Shown: positions 10,501 to 23,699, numbered from the stretch's first letter. The stretch is DNA of 64,000 nucleotides from Pterobdella sp. o SKG-2022 (GCA_964035795.1 OZ038324.1:8821907-8885906), one strand, 5' to 3'. Notes: generated from the sequence alone by a model not told the origin. Made by a program: numbers and translations.

Positions 10501-13500
10501 GGATAAAAATCAAAAATGTGCGAACGTTCAAAAATATAAGGGTACTGCAATTTTCATAGAAGATGATACAAATTATGGTATTATACATATATTTGTATAT
10601 AATGTATTAATATTTGTATATAACGTATATCAAAGTTGTAGTTGTGCCACCCGTATCGTCAACATGCATAACTTTCTCCCATCAATCACCCTCCCGCACC
10701 CACGCTCTCATTGCTTATCTAATTATCGCTTTTTTTAGCGATTTATTTTAATTATATCTTTTTTAATGAGTAAATCTTTATTATATTTGGTTTTGATTTT
10801 GAATTTTAAAATTTTTAGCAAATGAGCGCGTATTTAACGTATGAGTAAAGACCGTCTCAAACCTTCATTCTCGCGTTTCCACTCATCCATAATGCCTCTG
10901 TATATTACCCCGTATCTCATTACATTATAAACTTATAAAACAATAATATATAATGTATTAGGTTCTCAAAGTGTTACTCTTCGATAAATACAAGGGTAAA
11001 ATACAATACAAAGCTTGTCAAAAGTTCGTTACGAAGCTTTTCATCTAATGATGCTTGTCTATATAACCGAAAAGTTTCATAATGAACGTTTGAGAATCTT
11101 TTTATTGTATTTCACCACTGTGTTGACTTATACACTCATGTGCAGTGTTTTTTATTCTATAATAACGTATCATGACGTTTTGTATTCCTAACAAGCATTG
11201 TATCGTACAAGCCATTGATAATTAACAACCAAAACAACAGCCGTACAACGAGGTCGTCTGCCATCATCAACCAATCAAAACTCATCAAACCTCCCACCTT
11301 CTTCCTCTTCCTCACTTCCATCTCCTTCCTGTTACCCCGCCATGTTCAACCCTCCATCTACCTCTTTAGGTTTTGGATTGCTTGTTCTGTGAAGTTTCAT
11401 CTTTAATTAATATTTTTGTTTTTATTGTTATTTTTATTTTTTTATATTCTTAGATGCTGGGTTTTCATTCGATAATCTTTATTCTTGATTTTTTTTTTTT
11501 ATTTTTGCCCATTCAAATTTAAATGTATTTCATTTTTATGTATAGATCCAAGTAATATTCCATCGAATCTTCTAGAAAAACTTATAAGTCTCCAACACAA
11601 ACCCAAACAGGAGCTGCAGGAATCAACAACAACAACAACAACACAAACAACGACACAGCAAACCACACAAGCGCAACACATAACAACTTAATAATGGTCG
11701 ACCACATAAACAGCCACCACTACTCCTACCACCAAGCCCCCACTCAACACCACTTCTCCAACAACTTCATATCGATGCTACTAAGGTTCCAAGTTTTATA
11801 ACTATTTCATGCCTTCATTCATTTATATTTCAACGTGTTTTCTGCGCCATGATCCTGCGATGGTGTGACTGAAGGAACCTTTTATTGCTCTTCTTTATGT
11901 TTTTGAAGCAGTTTTAAAAGTGCTTTTAGGTTCTATCAAATCTTTTTAACGACTCTTCAAAAAATTAAGAACCATAAAATCAACCGGAAGTACCTCAAAC
12001 CTTCCTATTAAAAGCTACGTTTACTTCATTTTCATTATGGTCGGACTGAAAATCAGCCGCTCGAAGACAATAAAATGAAATTAACACAAAATCAATAACA
12101 TTATATTGAGAATTAAACACAATAACAAATATTCATGTAAAAAACTTTTGAAAAAGACTTTCTTACCTCTTCCAGTAATTTTGAGTTTACAAGCCCATAT
12201 ACATTACAACTTCTCTATTATGAATTTCCTTGGTCCTATCTTCATTATAATACCACCTGCAATTCAAACCATAATTATTTTATTCCCCTCATAACACCAT
12301 CATCAATAAAAACCATAACTGCATCAAACCACCCCCTCCTTCCCCCATAAGACCCACAACCCCATCAACATAATCAGCCCCCCCACACCCATCCACTTCC
12401 ATCGACTCCAGGGCAGAGCCATGCGGGACTTCAAGGTTCGGCCAGTGCCCCCAACTCTCCAATCTCACAGGTATTGATAACGTGTGTGAGTTGGCAGCTC
12501 GACTTCTTTTTTCCGCAGTCGAGTGGGCCAGAAACATTCCTTTCTTCCCTGATCTACAGCCTCTTGATCAGGTTGGTGGGGTTTTTTGAAGTTTGTGGAA
12601 AGGTTTGTGTGAAGTTTGAGAATGCTTAAATTAACGACTTACATGGTATCGTTGTTATACCACTATATGTTTCAATCTCTAACCAATCTCATCAACAGTC
12701 ACCTCTGTGAGACATTCTCAAATTATATACCCTCAAACCACATTACATCATGTCATTCAACCGAGCCCCTTTTACAACACGCCAACAAACCCCTCTCTAC
12801 CACACCACACAACCTAACCCACTCTACACCCACAGCACCCTCTACCCCACCACACAACCTAACCCACTCTACACCCACAGCACCCTTTACCCCACCACAC
12901 AACCTAACCCACTCAACACCTACATAGCACCCACTACCACGCCACACATCTTCAACCTCCAACCAACCCCACTATCTTAACTACATACCACAGGTATCAT
13001 TACTGAGGAGCAGTTGGAGTGAGTTGTTTCTGTTGAATGCAGCTCATTGCTGTATGCCTCTGCACGTTGCTCCTTTGCTCGCAGCTGCAGGTAAGCTTTC
13101 ATATGTGGCTTCAGAATTAGATTGACCATGATGATGTTTTAACATGAGGAATTATAATGTTTCCAGCATAGGCTTAATCATGATGTTTTTGCAGTATGAG
13201 AGCAGTTTTTATGTAGTTTTTGTCCTGAAGTTAATTATGAACTATTTATTAAATGTTATGGGCATCTAGGTTAAACTGCACTGAACTTAACGCTTAAGGT
13301 TAAGTCTGATTTTTTGTTATAACCTGGATAGCAGTTAACTTCGTAACAGATATGAACAAAATGCTATTCTCTTATCGTTGTCATCTGGATTGAAAAATAA
13401 TTTAAGTTGACAACGGCAAGACAAACTGGGAAAGGCGAATTCCAAATTCGATAATTCTAAGTTGGAGCTTAGCTTAAGCTGGCAATCTAAAAAAAATTTT

Positions 13501-14844
13501 TAAATGGCTTATTTCATCAACTACTCCATACTAGGACCAATAATCTAGGGCGACTGCTGTCAACCCCAATTACTGGGACATGTACAGCAGTACTAATCTA
13601 TTAGGATTAAAAATTAGATTTTTTTGTCAATATGGTTTGTTTCCTTGTTGTTTATGTTATTCATTATAATGTCGTTCATTAAATTTTTTGTTAATACATT
13701 ACGGGCCTGGAAATTATAACCTCGTTAACGTCGAAAGCTCTGTTAATATGAAATTTGAATATTAAAGCCGGTGCGTTTCCTTCCTTTTTCTGTTATGGTT
13801 CTATTATGATATCATATTTATATGCCCTTCATATTCAAACTATGATTTTTTATTGTGGTATTACGACATTAAGATGCGGTGTTATATTATTTCGTCCCGA
13901 TTTCATGACGTGCATGATACCTAAGAATGAATCATCATAACACAACACAAAAGTCCAAACCCTCTACAACAAAAACTACTTTCCCATCACTGCATGCCCT
14001 CCCCTCCAGGCATCCATTCAAGTCCCCTCCATGCGGCAGACAGAGTAGTCGCTTTCATGGACAACATTAGAACCTTCCAAGACCACGTCGAGAAGCTTAA
14101 GAACCTTCAAGTAGATTCTGCGGAGTACAGCTGTCTCAAAGCAATTGTACTGTTCAACTCAGGTGAATTGTCAGTTGCTTTGTATTGGTGGAGACGCTGT
14201 TTGAGAGTTTTTTTGAATAAATTTGAATTAACTAAACTAATATTCAATAGAAATGAAATTCAAAATCAGCGTTTAAACTTTCATTATTTTTTCGACCAAT
14301 CAGAAGCAAGTGGTTTGGCGGACACAGGTCACGTAGAGAGTCTTCAAGAAAGATCTCAATGCGCATTGGAGGAGTACGAGAGAACACATTACCTCAACCA
14401 ACCAACCAGGTTTGGCAAACTTCTCCTCCGCCTGCCCTCTCTCCGCACCGTGGCACCTCACGTGATTGAACAGCTTTTCTTTGTCAGGTGGTGGGTGGGA
14501 GAAATAAGGTGGTTTGGTGTGATTCGAGTGGGTTGTAGAATGTAGTATGATGTGAGATAGAATGAAGATGGTTGTGTGTTGAAGTAGATGGTGAGGTGGT
14601 TTAGTGTGATGATGGTGGGATTGGGTCACAGTGGCACAATTTGATTCCACATATATGTCAAAAGAAGAAATATTTTGTACCCGTATACATTCTATCTCAT
14701 CAGTTGTGGAACAAAACCTATAAAGTCAACTGTAATAATACAAACGATGACAGACTTGTGGGCAAAACTCCTATTGACACATTGATCAAGGACATGCTCT
14801 TGTCAGGATCCAACTTCAACTGGCCTTACTTCAACATGCAGTGA
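7531..14844 (+). CDS. COUP-TF orphan nuclear receptor (NR2F, seven-up class), 8 exons
   Basis: Sequence-specific nuclear transcription factor of the COUP-TF group, which binds GGTCA repeats. Exons: 7531-8236, 11241-11369, 11611-11785, 12412-12571, 12994-13090, 14010-14162, 14304-14487 and 14754-14844 (about 564 aa, all phases close). Residues 1-166 are a Ser/Thr/His/Pro-rich A/B domain. Residues about 167-235 form the two-zinc-finger DNA-binding domain with P-box CEGCKS and the stretch [28 protein letters not shown] follows across intron 1, exactly as in COUP-TF. The ligand-binding domain carries [43 protein letters not shown] and the AF-2 region [11 protein letters not shown], ending FNWPYFNMQ. 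The hinge is longer than usual and Asn/His-rich. The exon 3 acceptor (AAACAG before 11611) has a poor pyrimidine tract but keeps frame; a better-looking acceptor near 11547 leads to a stop. Intron 1 is 3 kb. Confidence 0.95.
9195..9290. promoter_or_regulatory. Motif cluster in COUP-TF intron 1
   Basis: Within 90 bp lie TACGTCA, an octamer ATTTGCAT (9213-9220), GGCGCCATCTT (YY1-type, 9221-9231), ATTGG (CCAAT), an E-box CACGTG (9248-9253), ATGAATATTTATGA and TTAATGG. This is far denser than the surrounding AT-rich intron. An enhancer role is inferred only. Confidence 0.35.
12806..12930. repeat. 45-bp tandem repeat, about 2.8 copies, in COUP-TF intron 4
   Basis: The unit beginning CACACAACCTAACCCACTC repeats at 12806, 12851 and 12896 with few changes. 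It creates spurious ORFs on both strands. Confidence 0.8.
13552..13592. other. Hairpin-forming inverted repeat in COUP-TF intron 5
   Basis: ACTGCTGT and ACAGCAGT arms (8 bp, perfect) enclose an inner CCCA/TGGG pair, so a two-tier stem is possible. Function unknown. Confidence 0.3.
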
Positions 14845-15430
14845 TTCGCCAATGGAAGCATTCACAAATGTAACATTAACATCTAATCGGCACTATCTCT
14901 TTACCGCAGCCACATAACTGCAATAGAGCGCCGAAAAATCTATATAAAAACATTTACAGTGATTACAATTGAAAAACAAGCATTGGTGTTATCGAATTCT
15001 ATCAGTCAGTTATTCCCAGTGTTGGATAGGTTTAATGGTTCTGCATGGAAAATAAGGGACTTTTGATGCTTCAATATTCCTCCTCGTTTATTTAGCGTTA
15101 AGTTTCCTGGTATTTGTAAGTATTTTTTATCTGATTTCTCGTTCTATATTTAGTTATGGAATTTTATTTAATCTTAGATTTTAAAACAGTGTTTTGGTTT
15201 TTTAGTGAATGTGTATAAAAATCGATATTATTACAATTTTCGGCTAAAGTTTGCTGTGTACATATATATTTTGTTGTAAAGACAGTTTCCAAAGTTCTGT
15301 TTTTTGCTTTTATTTTGCGTATTTCTCATTGTAAATTTTTCCGATTTTTTATTTACCAAAATTTTTTTTAAATAAATTAAATAAAAATTTGTATTTATTT
15401 TTTAACTGAGTTATTTTATCGCTCAAAATT
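14845..15430. other. COUP-TF 3' flank
   Basis: Begins with a moderately GC-balanced 3'UTR-like stretch, then T-rich sequence with AATAAA-like elements near 15370. No gene recognised. Confidence 0.4.
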
Positions 15431-15439
15431 CAATTTAAG

Positions 15440-16050
15440 AAAAGCATATTGAATTAAACGCTCGTATTTGATTGGATGAGAATTCAAATTGATTGACCAA
15501 TCACGGTTGAGAGATTTATGCTATGGTGAGACAAAGAAGCATAGATAATATGACAAAATGATAGCAACTCTCGTCACGTGGTATGGAAGAAGATAAAAAA
15601 GTCACGTGATAAGAAGACGAATGAAATATTTATACAGATATAAAAACCCTATAAAAGACCGAAAAATTTTATATTTTTCAAAACTTATATAAAAGAACAA
15701 ATTTTTTCTTGTTTATATAAAAAAATCGAAATTTTGTTCATTTTGATATTATACAGGGCATCAAAACACAACACACTAATAAAAAAGCAACAAAAAAATC
15801 TGTATGTAATTAAATAAGATAAAACCGCACAACAAAAACGCAGCCAATCATTGGTCTAATCCCCCACATCACAAGCGCTAAGTCTTGTATTAAAAGTGAA
15901 TAAAAATCGTGCTTTCGTTGCCATGAGCCGCCACGTGATAAAGGATTAAGAGGTGATGGTCTAAAAGTCATTGGGATTACGCCACTATGATCAGTTTTGA
16001 GCTCTCACTGTGTTGCCATCGACATGAGGGCAACGATGGTGTTGATAATA
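15440..16050. promoter_or_regulatory. Cluster of CACGTG E-boxes and CCAAT boxes
   Basis: CACGTG occurs at 15575-15580, 15603-15608 and 15932-15937, each in a TCACGTG or CCACGTG context. Several CCAAT/ATTGG sites lie around 15470, 15500, 15843 and 15851. GTCACGTGAT at 15601 resembles a CLEAR/USF-type site. No gene is seen within 600 bp on either side, so this could be a distal element of COUP-TF or of the BRICHOS gene. Confidence 0.35.
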
Positions 16051-19000
16051 TTATCACAAGATAATAGATACGTGGGGTTATTAGTATTAACGCAATTCAT
16101 GATCTTTATAATATGAGATTAATAATATTAGAAAAGTAGTGTAATACAGTACAACAATTAAAATTATTGTAGTTACAATACAATGCAACAGCGGTTGGAA
16201 ATTTTACAATACAATACCGAATACTAGTATATTGGCGTCAACGTCAGAAGCTTTTAGGCGTCATAATGTAGACGAGAACCAATTTTGAGTTGATTCAAAC
16301 AGACTGTAACCTGAGTTTAACATTGTAGCTTTGTTGAAAATTTACTGGTGGGTGGATGGGACTAGATTTAGGAGGTTATGAGGTAAGTGTGGTAATACTA
16401 AAAGCAATACCTTATTAATGAAATACCTTTGATCTACAAACAAATAAATGCCCTGAAATGTGAAATAGACTTACAACGGTAAATATGCTAGCAAGAAAAT
16501 AAAAATAAAAATAGACACACACATATATAAACACACACACAAACAAACACACGTGCACAAGGGGTGTGTCGAATTGTCGAGACTCAGATATCGTCCTTCA
16601 ATACAATAAGCTTTTAAAAGGCCATAACAAAGAACAATAATCATATCTATCCACTCAACTGGCACTTTTTCTTAGAATAGTGTTCAAGGGCGATATTAAA
16701 AGAGTTTAAAAGTGAATAGGTTTTAAGCTGGGGTTTATGGAGGGTTGAAAATAAAGTGAGAATAAAATTTCTTAGCTTTAGAGATATGAGGAGAAATTGC
16801 ATAATAAGAAAATGCTTTTAAAATTGAATTTTTTCATGACTAATAAAAGTTAATAACAAAAATAATAAGAATTGTTGAATAATTAAAAAAAAAATAATAG
16901 TGTTACTAAAAATAACACATATATTATGAATAAAACTACATTTATTGTTATCAAAGCATTTTTTTTAAAAATATATACTTTAATTACACAAACAATAACT
17001 TAAAATTATGGATAAAAGCCTTATAGCACTATGAATATTAAAATATTTCTATAAACAACAACAAAGACTCTATATAACATGGGAAGTAGGGCTATAAAAC
17101 AAGCTTACCAAAGTAATATAGAAAACTCCAATCAAGTAGCCAATCGCCGGACAGAAAATAACAGTGAATTTTAGTAATATGTTTCAGACATGAATACAGA
17201 GATATATATTAGCAAAGCTTTCCTTAAGTATAACAAACATTATGAGCTAATTGATATCATTTATACTTACGAAAAGCATTTTTGTTGGTGCAACCTTGCT
17301 TAGTACATTTATTGTTAGCTAATTGGTATTTCAAGCAGTAATATCGTAACAATAAGTAATATTAATAGAATAAGCAGTATGGGAAGAAAAAGGTCGAAAA
17401 TGATTTGGTTCTAAACCACTGGATCAATTAATAATAATTATGGTAAGATGTGTTATCAACAAAGTGGTTCACATTAAAACTCAGAAACTTTCTTCTCATA
17501 AGGAAGCAGTCTTCTTAAGTTTATGAAGTTATAGATGTGATCCCCTAGCGAACGAATAAAAACTTATCTTTCATGAATACTCATTATTTTCACTTTTATT
17601 GTTTGCTTTTATAATGTTTTTAAATTTTTTTTACATAAAACACATAATCCTTTTGAATTCAAAAGTAATTACATCGCTCTGGGTATAAAAATAACCATCT
17701 AAAGGTCTGCAGGACTTTCGGGTTGATGCCAATAGAATAGAGTTTATAAGAGTGGTTTGAGAAAGATAATATAAATATAAAAACTGTTCACTCACCTGTT
17801 ACAACCTAAAAATACAACCTTCATTTGACATTAAGTATAACTTGAATACAACACACTGAAAAGCTTTCAAACAATATTTACTGCGTTTTTCAAAAATGCA
17901 GAGATTTAAATTATGTCAATGAAAAAGAGTCTTTTTTTAGGTTTCGAAAGCTTATCATTCGAGTTTAAAGTGAGTAAAGTAAATAAATAGATAGCAAGAC
18001 AAATATGGTGAGATTAAAAGTTCAGAAGACGTCTGTGATTTGGATGGTCCTCTATTAGTGGCTTTTGAGCAAGAAAATCTACCTGGATTAACTTTTCTCC
18101 AATGCTATTTCTCTTCATTATTTTATGTTATGATTTATTTTTATTATGATTTTTATGTTTTTTAATTATCTTCTTGATGAATTGTTAACTCTAGTAATGA
18201 AGAATGTAATAAATTCCTGAATTCTTTGCGTTTTTGTCGTTTTGTGTCTTCAATTTTTTTTATTTGTTGTGTCGTAATTTTCTAATTTTTATTGCGTTAT
18301 AATTTCCAATGCTCATTTCCTAAATATAAATAAGTCTTTTTATTTTATATACGTATTAATTTAACTATATGCTTATGTATACCTCTGTGTATTCCATGCA
18401 GAAACGCTTTTCCATTTCCATGTTCTTCATTCCTTTCATTTATTCACTACAGGTAAGTGCTTATTAGCACAATTGTGCAAGTGTGTCCAATGTGTGTGTT
18501 GGTATGTGTCTTGCTTTGTCTTATGTGTAACCTTGTAACATATGATTACGCAACGGTCCGGGGCTGTTAAAATCGTTAGCATATCTGTGTTTGTTTCATG
18601 CTTATTTTGCTCACCAAAGCGTTTTTTTTGTATTTTTTTATCATTTGTACAATACAATTGTGGTTATAGGAGCATGAACATCAAGTATCACGTGTTATTT
18701 TTTATTGTATATATTGGCTTTTATTATATTCACTTCTATTTTTTGCATGAAATATTTTTGACATAAATTTATTAAAATAATTTCTTATCATTTATTTTAT
18801 TTTGCTATTAAATAAAACATTATTTAAGGCAAACTTTTCAAAAATATTAAAAATATTTGTCGTTTTTATTAAAAAATCTGTTAAATTCGAAGAAAAATGT
18901 TCAAAATTTTGTTTGATTAGACTGAAATGCAATAATGGAGTTCCTAATAACACCGCCTCAAAACAAAACACTCTTTTTTATAACAAGTTTTTTCATAAAA

Positions 19001-19220
19001 ATTGAGTCTAAAAATTTGTGTTGGGTGGTGCAAAAGCTTTTGGATTTTGCTTGGAAATAAATGATTCTCAAGTGCTTAATATAATTTAAATTACCTGAAA
19101 TATTGACCAAAATGTTAATAAAATGGAAATATTATTAAGAATATAAAAAAAATTATAAAAAGTAAAAATATTAATAAAAAAATAATCAAAATGGACAAAT
19201 TGTACAAAAAAACAAAAAAA
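16051..19220. other. Intergenic AT-rich DNA
   Basis: Low GC with scattered CA and A/T runs. ORFs at 16471, 18436, 18542 and 18802 lack family resemblance. Nothing else recognised. Confidence 0.5.
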
Positions 19221-19230
19221 AATTTTAAAT

Positions 19231-19320
19231 AACAATAAATTTTTTATGAATAATAACAATAACAATAAATTTTTTATGAATAATAACAATAACAATAAAT
19301 TTTTTATGAATAAAAACAAT
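19231..19320. repeat. 30-bp tandem repeat, 3 copies
   Basis: Units at 19231, 19261 and 19291 (beginning AACAATAAATTTTTTATGAA) are nearly identical. They lie just past the 3' end of the BRICHOS gene and generate repetitive Asn/Lys or Leu/Phe ORFs. Confidence 0.9.
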
Positions 19321-19450
19321 GAAACGTATTATAATCTTACTAATAAGAACCGACCCTCACTCACATACAACAAAAGAAATAATTACCAGTTAATATCAAT
19401 AACAATAATAGAAATAATAATAATAATTAATAATAAATATAATAAGGAAG

Positions 19451-21746
19451 TTAAGATATGCCATAGTACTTGTAATAATCAACAAAGCTGCATTTAGTAT
19501 CACATTTGTAGTATCGAAACTTTGTTCTGTCGCCAGGAAAAATGAAATAGTAGCACCTGCTCCAATCCCAAAAGCACAAGTACACGTACCTCGTTTGTCT
19601 CTTGTGCCTCTTGATTATTTGTTGTATCGTTGTTGATGTTGTTTGTTTTGTAGTTGTATCTTTTGGGTTTTGTTTTGTGGTGGAATTGTGATGGCGGTTG
19701 GTCCACCAAAAGACGCGATTTGAACCGCAAAACTGTCGCCCTTCCTCCTCCAGTATGTCTTTGTTGGTTATGGGGGTGGATAAGATTTCAAGGTCTTTCC
19801 TTGTGCTGATCTGCCAATTTTGGTTATGTTGAAATTGTTTTTTTCAGTTTTTGTTATCAAATAGTCACTTTTTAGATAGCATAAGGTAGATTAGTGACGT
19901 GGAACTTTTCAAATGTATGTGAAAAAAAATGCAAAAATGTAAGTTATTTGTGCAAAGCTACACACATTTTCCAATAAATCATTAAAACTGTTTAATGCAA
20001 ACAGTTTTGAGCTGATCAAGCTCGACTATAAAAAAGCTTTTCACACACACCAGGTAAGGAATAAGTAATCAATACGGTATGAACTACGGCAACCTCTGTG
20101 GAATCAATAAGCGGGTTGATGGTGGATTGTGAGGTGGAGGGTGGGACGATGATGGGAGAAATGAGACATATCACTTCTTGCCCATGCGCCACTTTATATA
20201 TCTGTAACTCCTGCATTGGTTCATTTGTAGTCTTTTAACTCTCGGGGTTGACTGATTTTTGAAACGTATAAATTGCAGACTCACCTACACTAACATCTGA
20301 TTCAAACCTTACTTCATACACGAACTTACATCTAACTAGGTAATTAGGCCGACTATCAAATCACGGGTTTTGGTTGCGCAACTGAAAGAACCGCTTACAT
20401 CTAAAAATAAAACATGAGCTAAAAATAGCACTGACCGTCTCGGGGCTCAGCATCACGTAAACGACTTGGGAGGAGTTGTCGGTGGTTATGGTGTACTTGA
20501 CTGAGTTGTGGGAGAAGTCTAACTGGGTTTCGATGCTGATTGGGCCTCTCTTGTGCGTGTATGTCTTGTTCTGTTGGGGTTGTGAGGACTGTTGTTATCA
20601 TTGTTTTTATTGCTTTTATTATTGTTTTTTTTATTAGCACTAATTCTGAGAACTATTGATAATATTTTTACTGTTTTTTTGGAGCGTGAAGACTTTTTCA
20701 AGTAGAAAAACACGAAAATATTTCATTGTTGAAGATTGACGATGGAAAAATTTTTTATGCATAAGAAAAAAAACTCCAAAAACTCGAATTTTTCTCTACT
20801 ATCGTTTCAAGCCATAATTAATACATAATTATTCTAATTATTTAATACATTTGATTTTCGATTTTATTATATGAAACACCAGCTATCTTTGCTGAGTGAT
20901 AACTGTCAGCAGTGGAGTGAGGCATCAGTGAGTTGGAATCATGTTATTAGCATTCAAAAGCCATAGTTTCTCTGGTCTACAAAGGCCCTGTTTGTATTTG
21001 CTCACAATAACTTGAAATCTTCAAGTCAGTTTTAATTACTCTTTTGAAAGCTTAGAAATCTTAAAACGATTGTCACAACCTGCATTACTTTGTGAAATAT
21101 TAGTCAATGAGAAAATAATAAAGAGAGTCTTAATCCACGTCACCCACACGCAGAGAATTTAGTATCAAATTTAACGTTTCATTTTAATCGTGTCTTTATT
21201 ATTCTTATTATTAGCTTTATTGTTTTTATTTTTTTTAATGTTTTTATTGAATTTTGTTTCTTGCAACAATTTTTTTATTTTTTAACCAATTAACCACGGG
21301 GTCAAGGCTATATAGCAAAATAAATGTCTTTATGTAAAGGTCCTGACTGAAAAACTGATATTTCATTATTTTTCGTTTTTGATCAGTTTCTCCTATCATT
21401 TTTTTTAAATTGTTTACCGTAATCTTCATCACTCACACTTCACATCAAAAATTATATAGCGCAAAAAGGAACATGCAAAAAAACATGATAAATCTGAATA
21501 AAATGAAACTTTAACGATCTGTGTAATAATAAAATCAAATATTTTTTTTAACTTCCAAAAATAAAAAAAAACAATAAAAACTCAAAAACTCACATGATTT
21601 CGATTCAAACGTTTTGGGAAGAGAAGGAAGAAAGAGACGAGGATGGAGACAGAGATAACAACAGCAACAAGAGCGGATACAAGCATCACTACCCATGTTT
21701 TATGGCATTTTGTGAGCCTATGTGTAGACTGACTTGGCTTTTTACT
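19451..21746 (-). CDS. Type II membrane BRICHOS-like proprotein with furin site, N-terminus not found
   Basis: Four phase-0 exons on the minus strand: 21594-21746, 20436-20588, 20049-20210 and 19451-19810 (275 aa plus stop). Exon 1 has a basic stretch, then one hydrophobic helix (WVVMLVSALVAVVISVSI..LLF) followed by PKR, as in type II proteins. The next two exons look like a BRICHOS region: an ISIETQLDF.. strand segment, then IYKVAHGQEVICLISP with a conserved-type Cys. The last exon has FCGSNRVFWW, which matches the CG..[IV]FW signature near the BRICHOS end of chondromodulin/tenomodulin, then a Thr/Gln linker, a dibasic RHKR site and a 48-residue tail rich in Tyr/Phe with four Cys. BRICHOS proproteins are chaperoned through the secretory pathway and cut by furin to release a C-terminal peptide. 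Family assignment is by pattern; the coding evidence is strong. An upstream cytoplasmic exon must exist above 21746. Confidence 0.6.
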
Positions 21747-23699
21747 CTATGGGAAAATCACCATTGATTTCATGGGAGATTGAGTTTGTTACATACTCTA
21801 CATGCTTGTAAAAATTTTTGGTGATTACTTCGTTTTATTTTTTTTAAGTTATTTATTCTTCATTGATTCAATTATTTTTTATTATTTATTGATTATTTTT
21901 TATTATTTATTGATTTTTTATTATTTTTTATTGATTTTTTTTTGAATAATTGATTTATTTTTTAAATTGTGTTTAATCTATTGAAATACAAAAAGTGCCC
22001 TAAAAGCTCTAAAAGCGCATACCCTTATAACCACTTACGTCATTGTACAATTGAATCTAAACTTTTTATTTTTTTCTGTTTCCAACCCATTTGTGGCATA
22101 TTGTATAATATAAATAATGAGTTATTACTTCCCACGCATTATAAACCCACACGAAACACTCTTGGGCTTTAGGATAATCCCACAAAGCTTTTGAAAGCCA
22201 AATTTGCTTAATTAGGTGTAATATAAATAATTGAAAATATTATAAATAAATCAAAGATTTTTATACTAATTAATTGAATTATACATCGTTAAAAACTAAA
22301 AACTCACATGCATAATTTTTAAAACATTATTTATGGCGGAAAAACATCTAAAAGTTTAAAAATGGATCAACATACGAAATCATGCTGTGATGCTTCTTCA
22401 AAAGTATCCATGGTGAAATAAATGAAATCTAATCTTTCTAAGCTTTATAAAGTTTTTGTTGCAAATTCATTTGAAGAATCGTGTTATTTTTGTTCTAGGA
22501 TTAAGCACGCTTCTTCACTAATATGTCTCGTTCATTTTATTTTTATAACAATCTCTTTCATTTTAAAATTTTTCCCAGGTATTTTAATACATTTTTTAAA
22601 TTATATTGTTATTAAATATAATGTTATGAATATTATTATCTCTTTAGTTCTTGAACTGCAGACGTTAAAAAACTAATGATCAGTCGTGATCGGTTAATTA
22701 ATATAGCTGACAATCCACAAACATATATATCTTTCTTGTCATACGGCGTACATTATTCACAATGTTCACTATTCATGTGTCTTAATGCTTTTTTAGCCAT
22801 TAGCCATTTTAATTTTTATTGTTTTAAATTATTGTTATTCCAATCACATACAGCTGCAAACCAAGTGTAGAATGAAGCTTAAATAGGTTTTTTAAAATTT
22901 CTGGGTTTTTATTATTTTTAAGATAGTTTTAAAAACTGTACATCAAAATAGAAATCGATTGAAAGCCGCTATTGTATGTTACAAAGAAGAAATTATTTGG
23001 ACAGTTTGAAAATAAATTTTGAACTTAAACTTCAATTTCATCATCGTATCACCATGATATAACAAACCCAAGAAGTCCTGAAACTGAGTCAACTTCAAAA
23101 CCATTTTTGAATACAGATGAATGTAATTGAAATAAAGACATAAAAAGACATGGCATTCTTTGGATTCTTTGTTATCTATCATGAGCCATTAAAACACATT
23201 CTATTGTCTTCTTATTGTCAACTATTAATCTTTATGAAATAACATAATAATTATGCAATGTTTAACTTTTTTTTAGAAACACTTGCAACCTTTAAAGTTA
23301 CATGTATCTTGCATGATCATGGCCATTTATAATATTGATCTGTTTACGTTTGTATCGACAATGAAAATCATAGAAGTTGGCATGCTAACTAACCTAAACT
23401 TTGAATTATTTGAAATATGGAATTCTTTTAGAATATGAGATAAAAATATTTTAGTCGCTAGAAAAACAAATGTTGTAAAGTAATGGAACCAATGAGGTCA
23501 AAGAAAAAATATAATTTTATCTTTAATAAAAATTTTTACAATGAAACTTACAGTTCCAAAGTTTAATATCAGTCAATAACTTGAAAAAAATTGAAGTTTA
23601 AATTATCAACTTTTACCATTTCTTACTATTCCAACGTAATTTGGGATTTCTTTACTTCGTCGTTTAATTTATGGCACAGCGTTAACAGTGAAAAATAAA
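21747..23699. other. Intergenic or 5' intron DNA, no gene recognised
   Basis: AT-rich, with T-rich repeats such as ATTTATTGATT near 21850-21950. It should contain the missing first exon of the minus-strand BRICHOS gene unless that lies farther away. I could not identify it. Confidence 0.4.

Noticed and set aside
12289..12980. ORFs in the Pro/Thr-rich tandem repeats of COUP-TF intron 4
   Set aside because: They are generated by a 45-bp repeat and by antisense of real exons.
19540..19580. A 33-nt intron within the last BRICHOS exon
   Set aside because: The segment is a multiple of three, has no stop and is below plausible intron size. Read-through gives one continuous exon.
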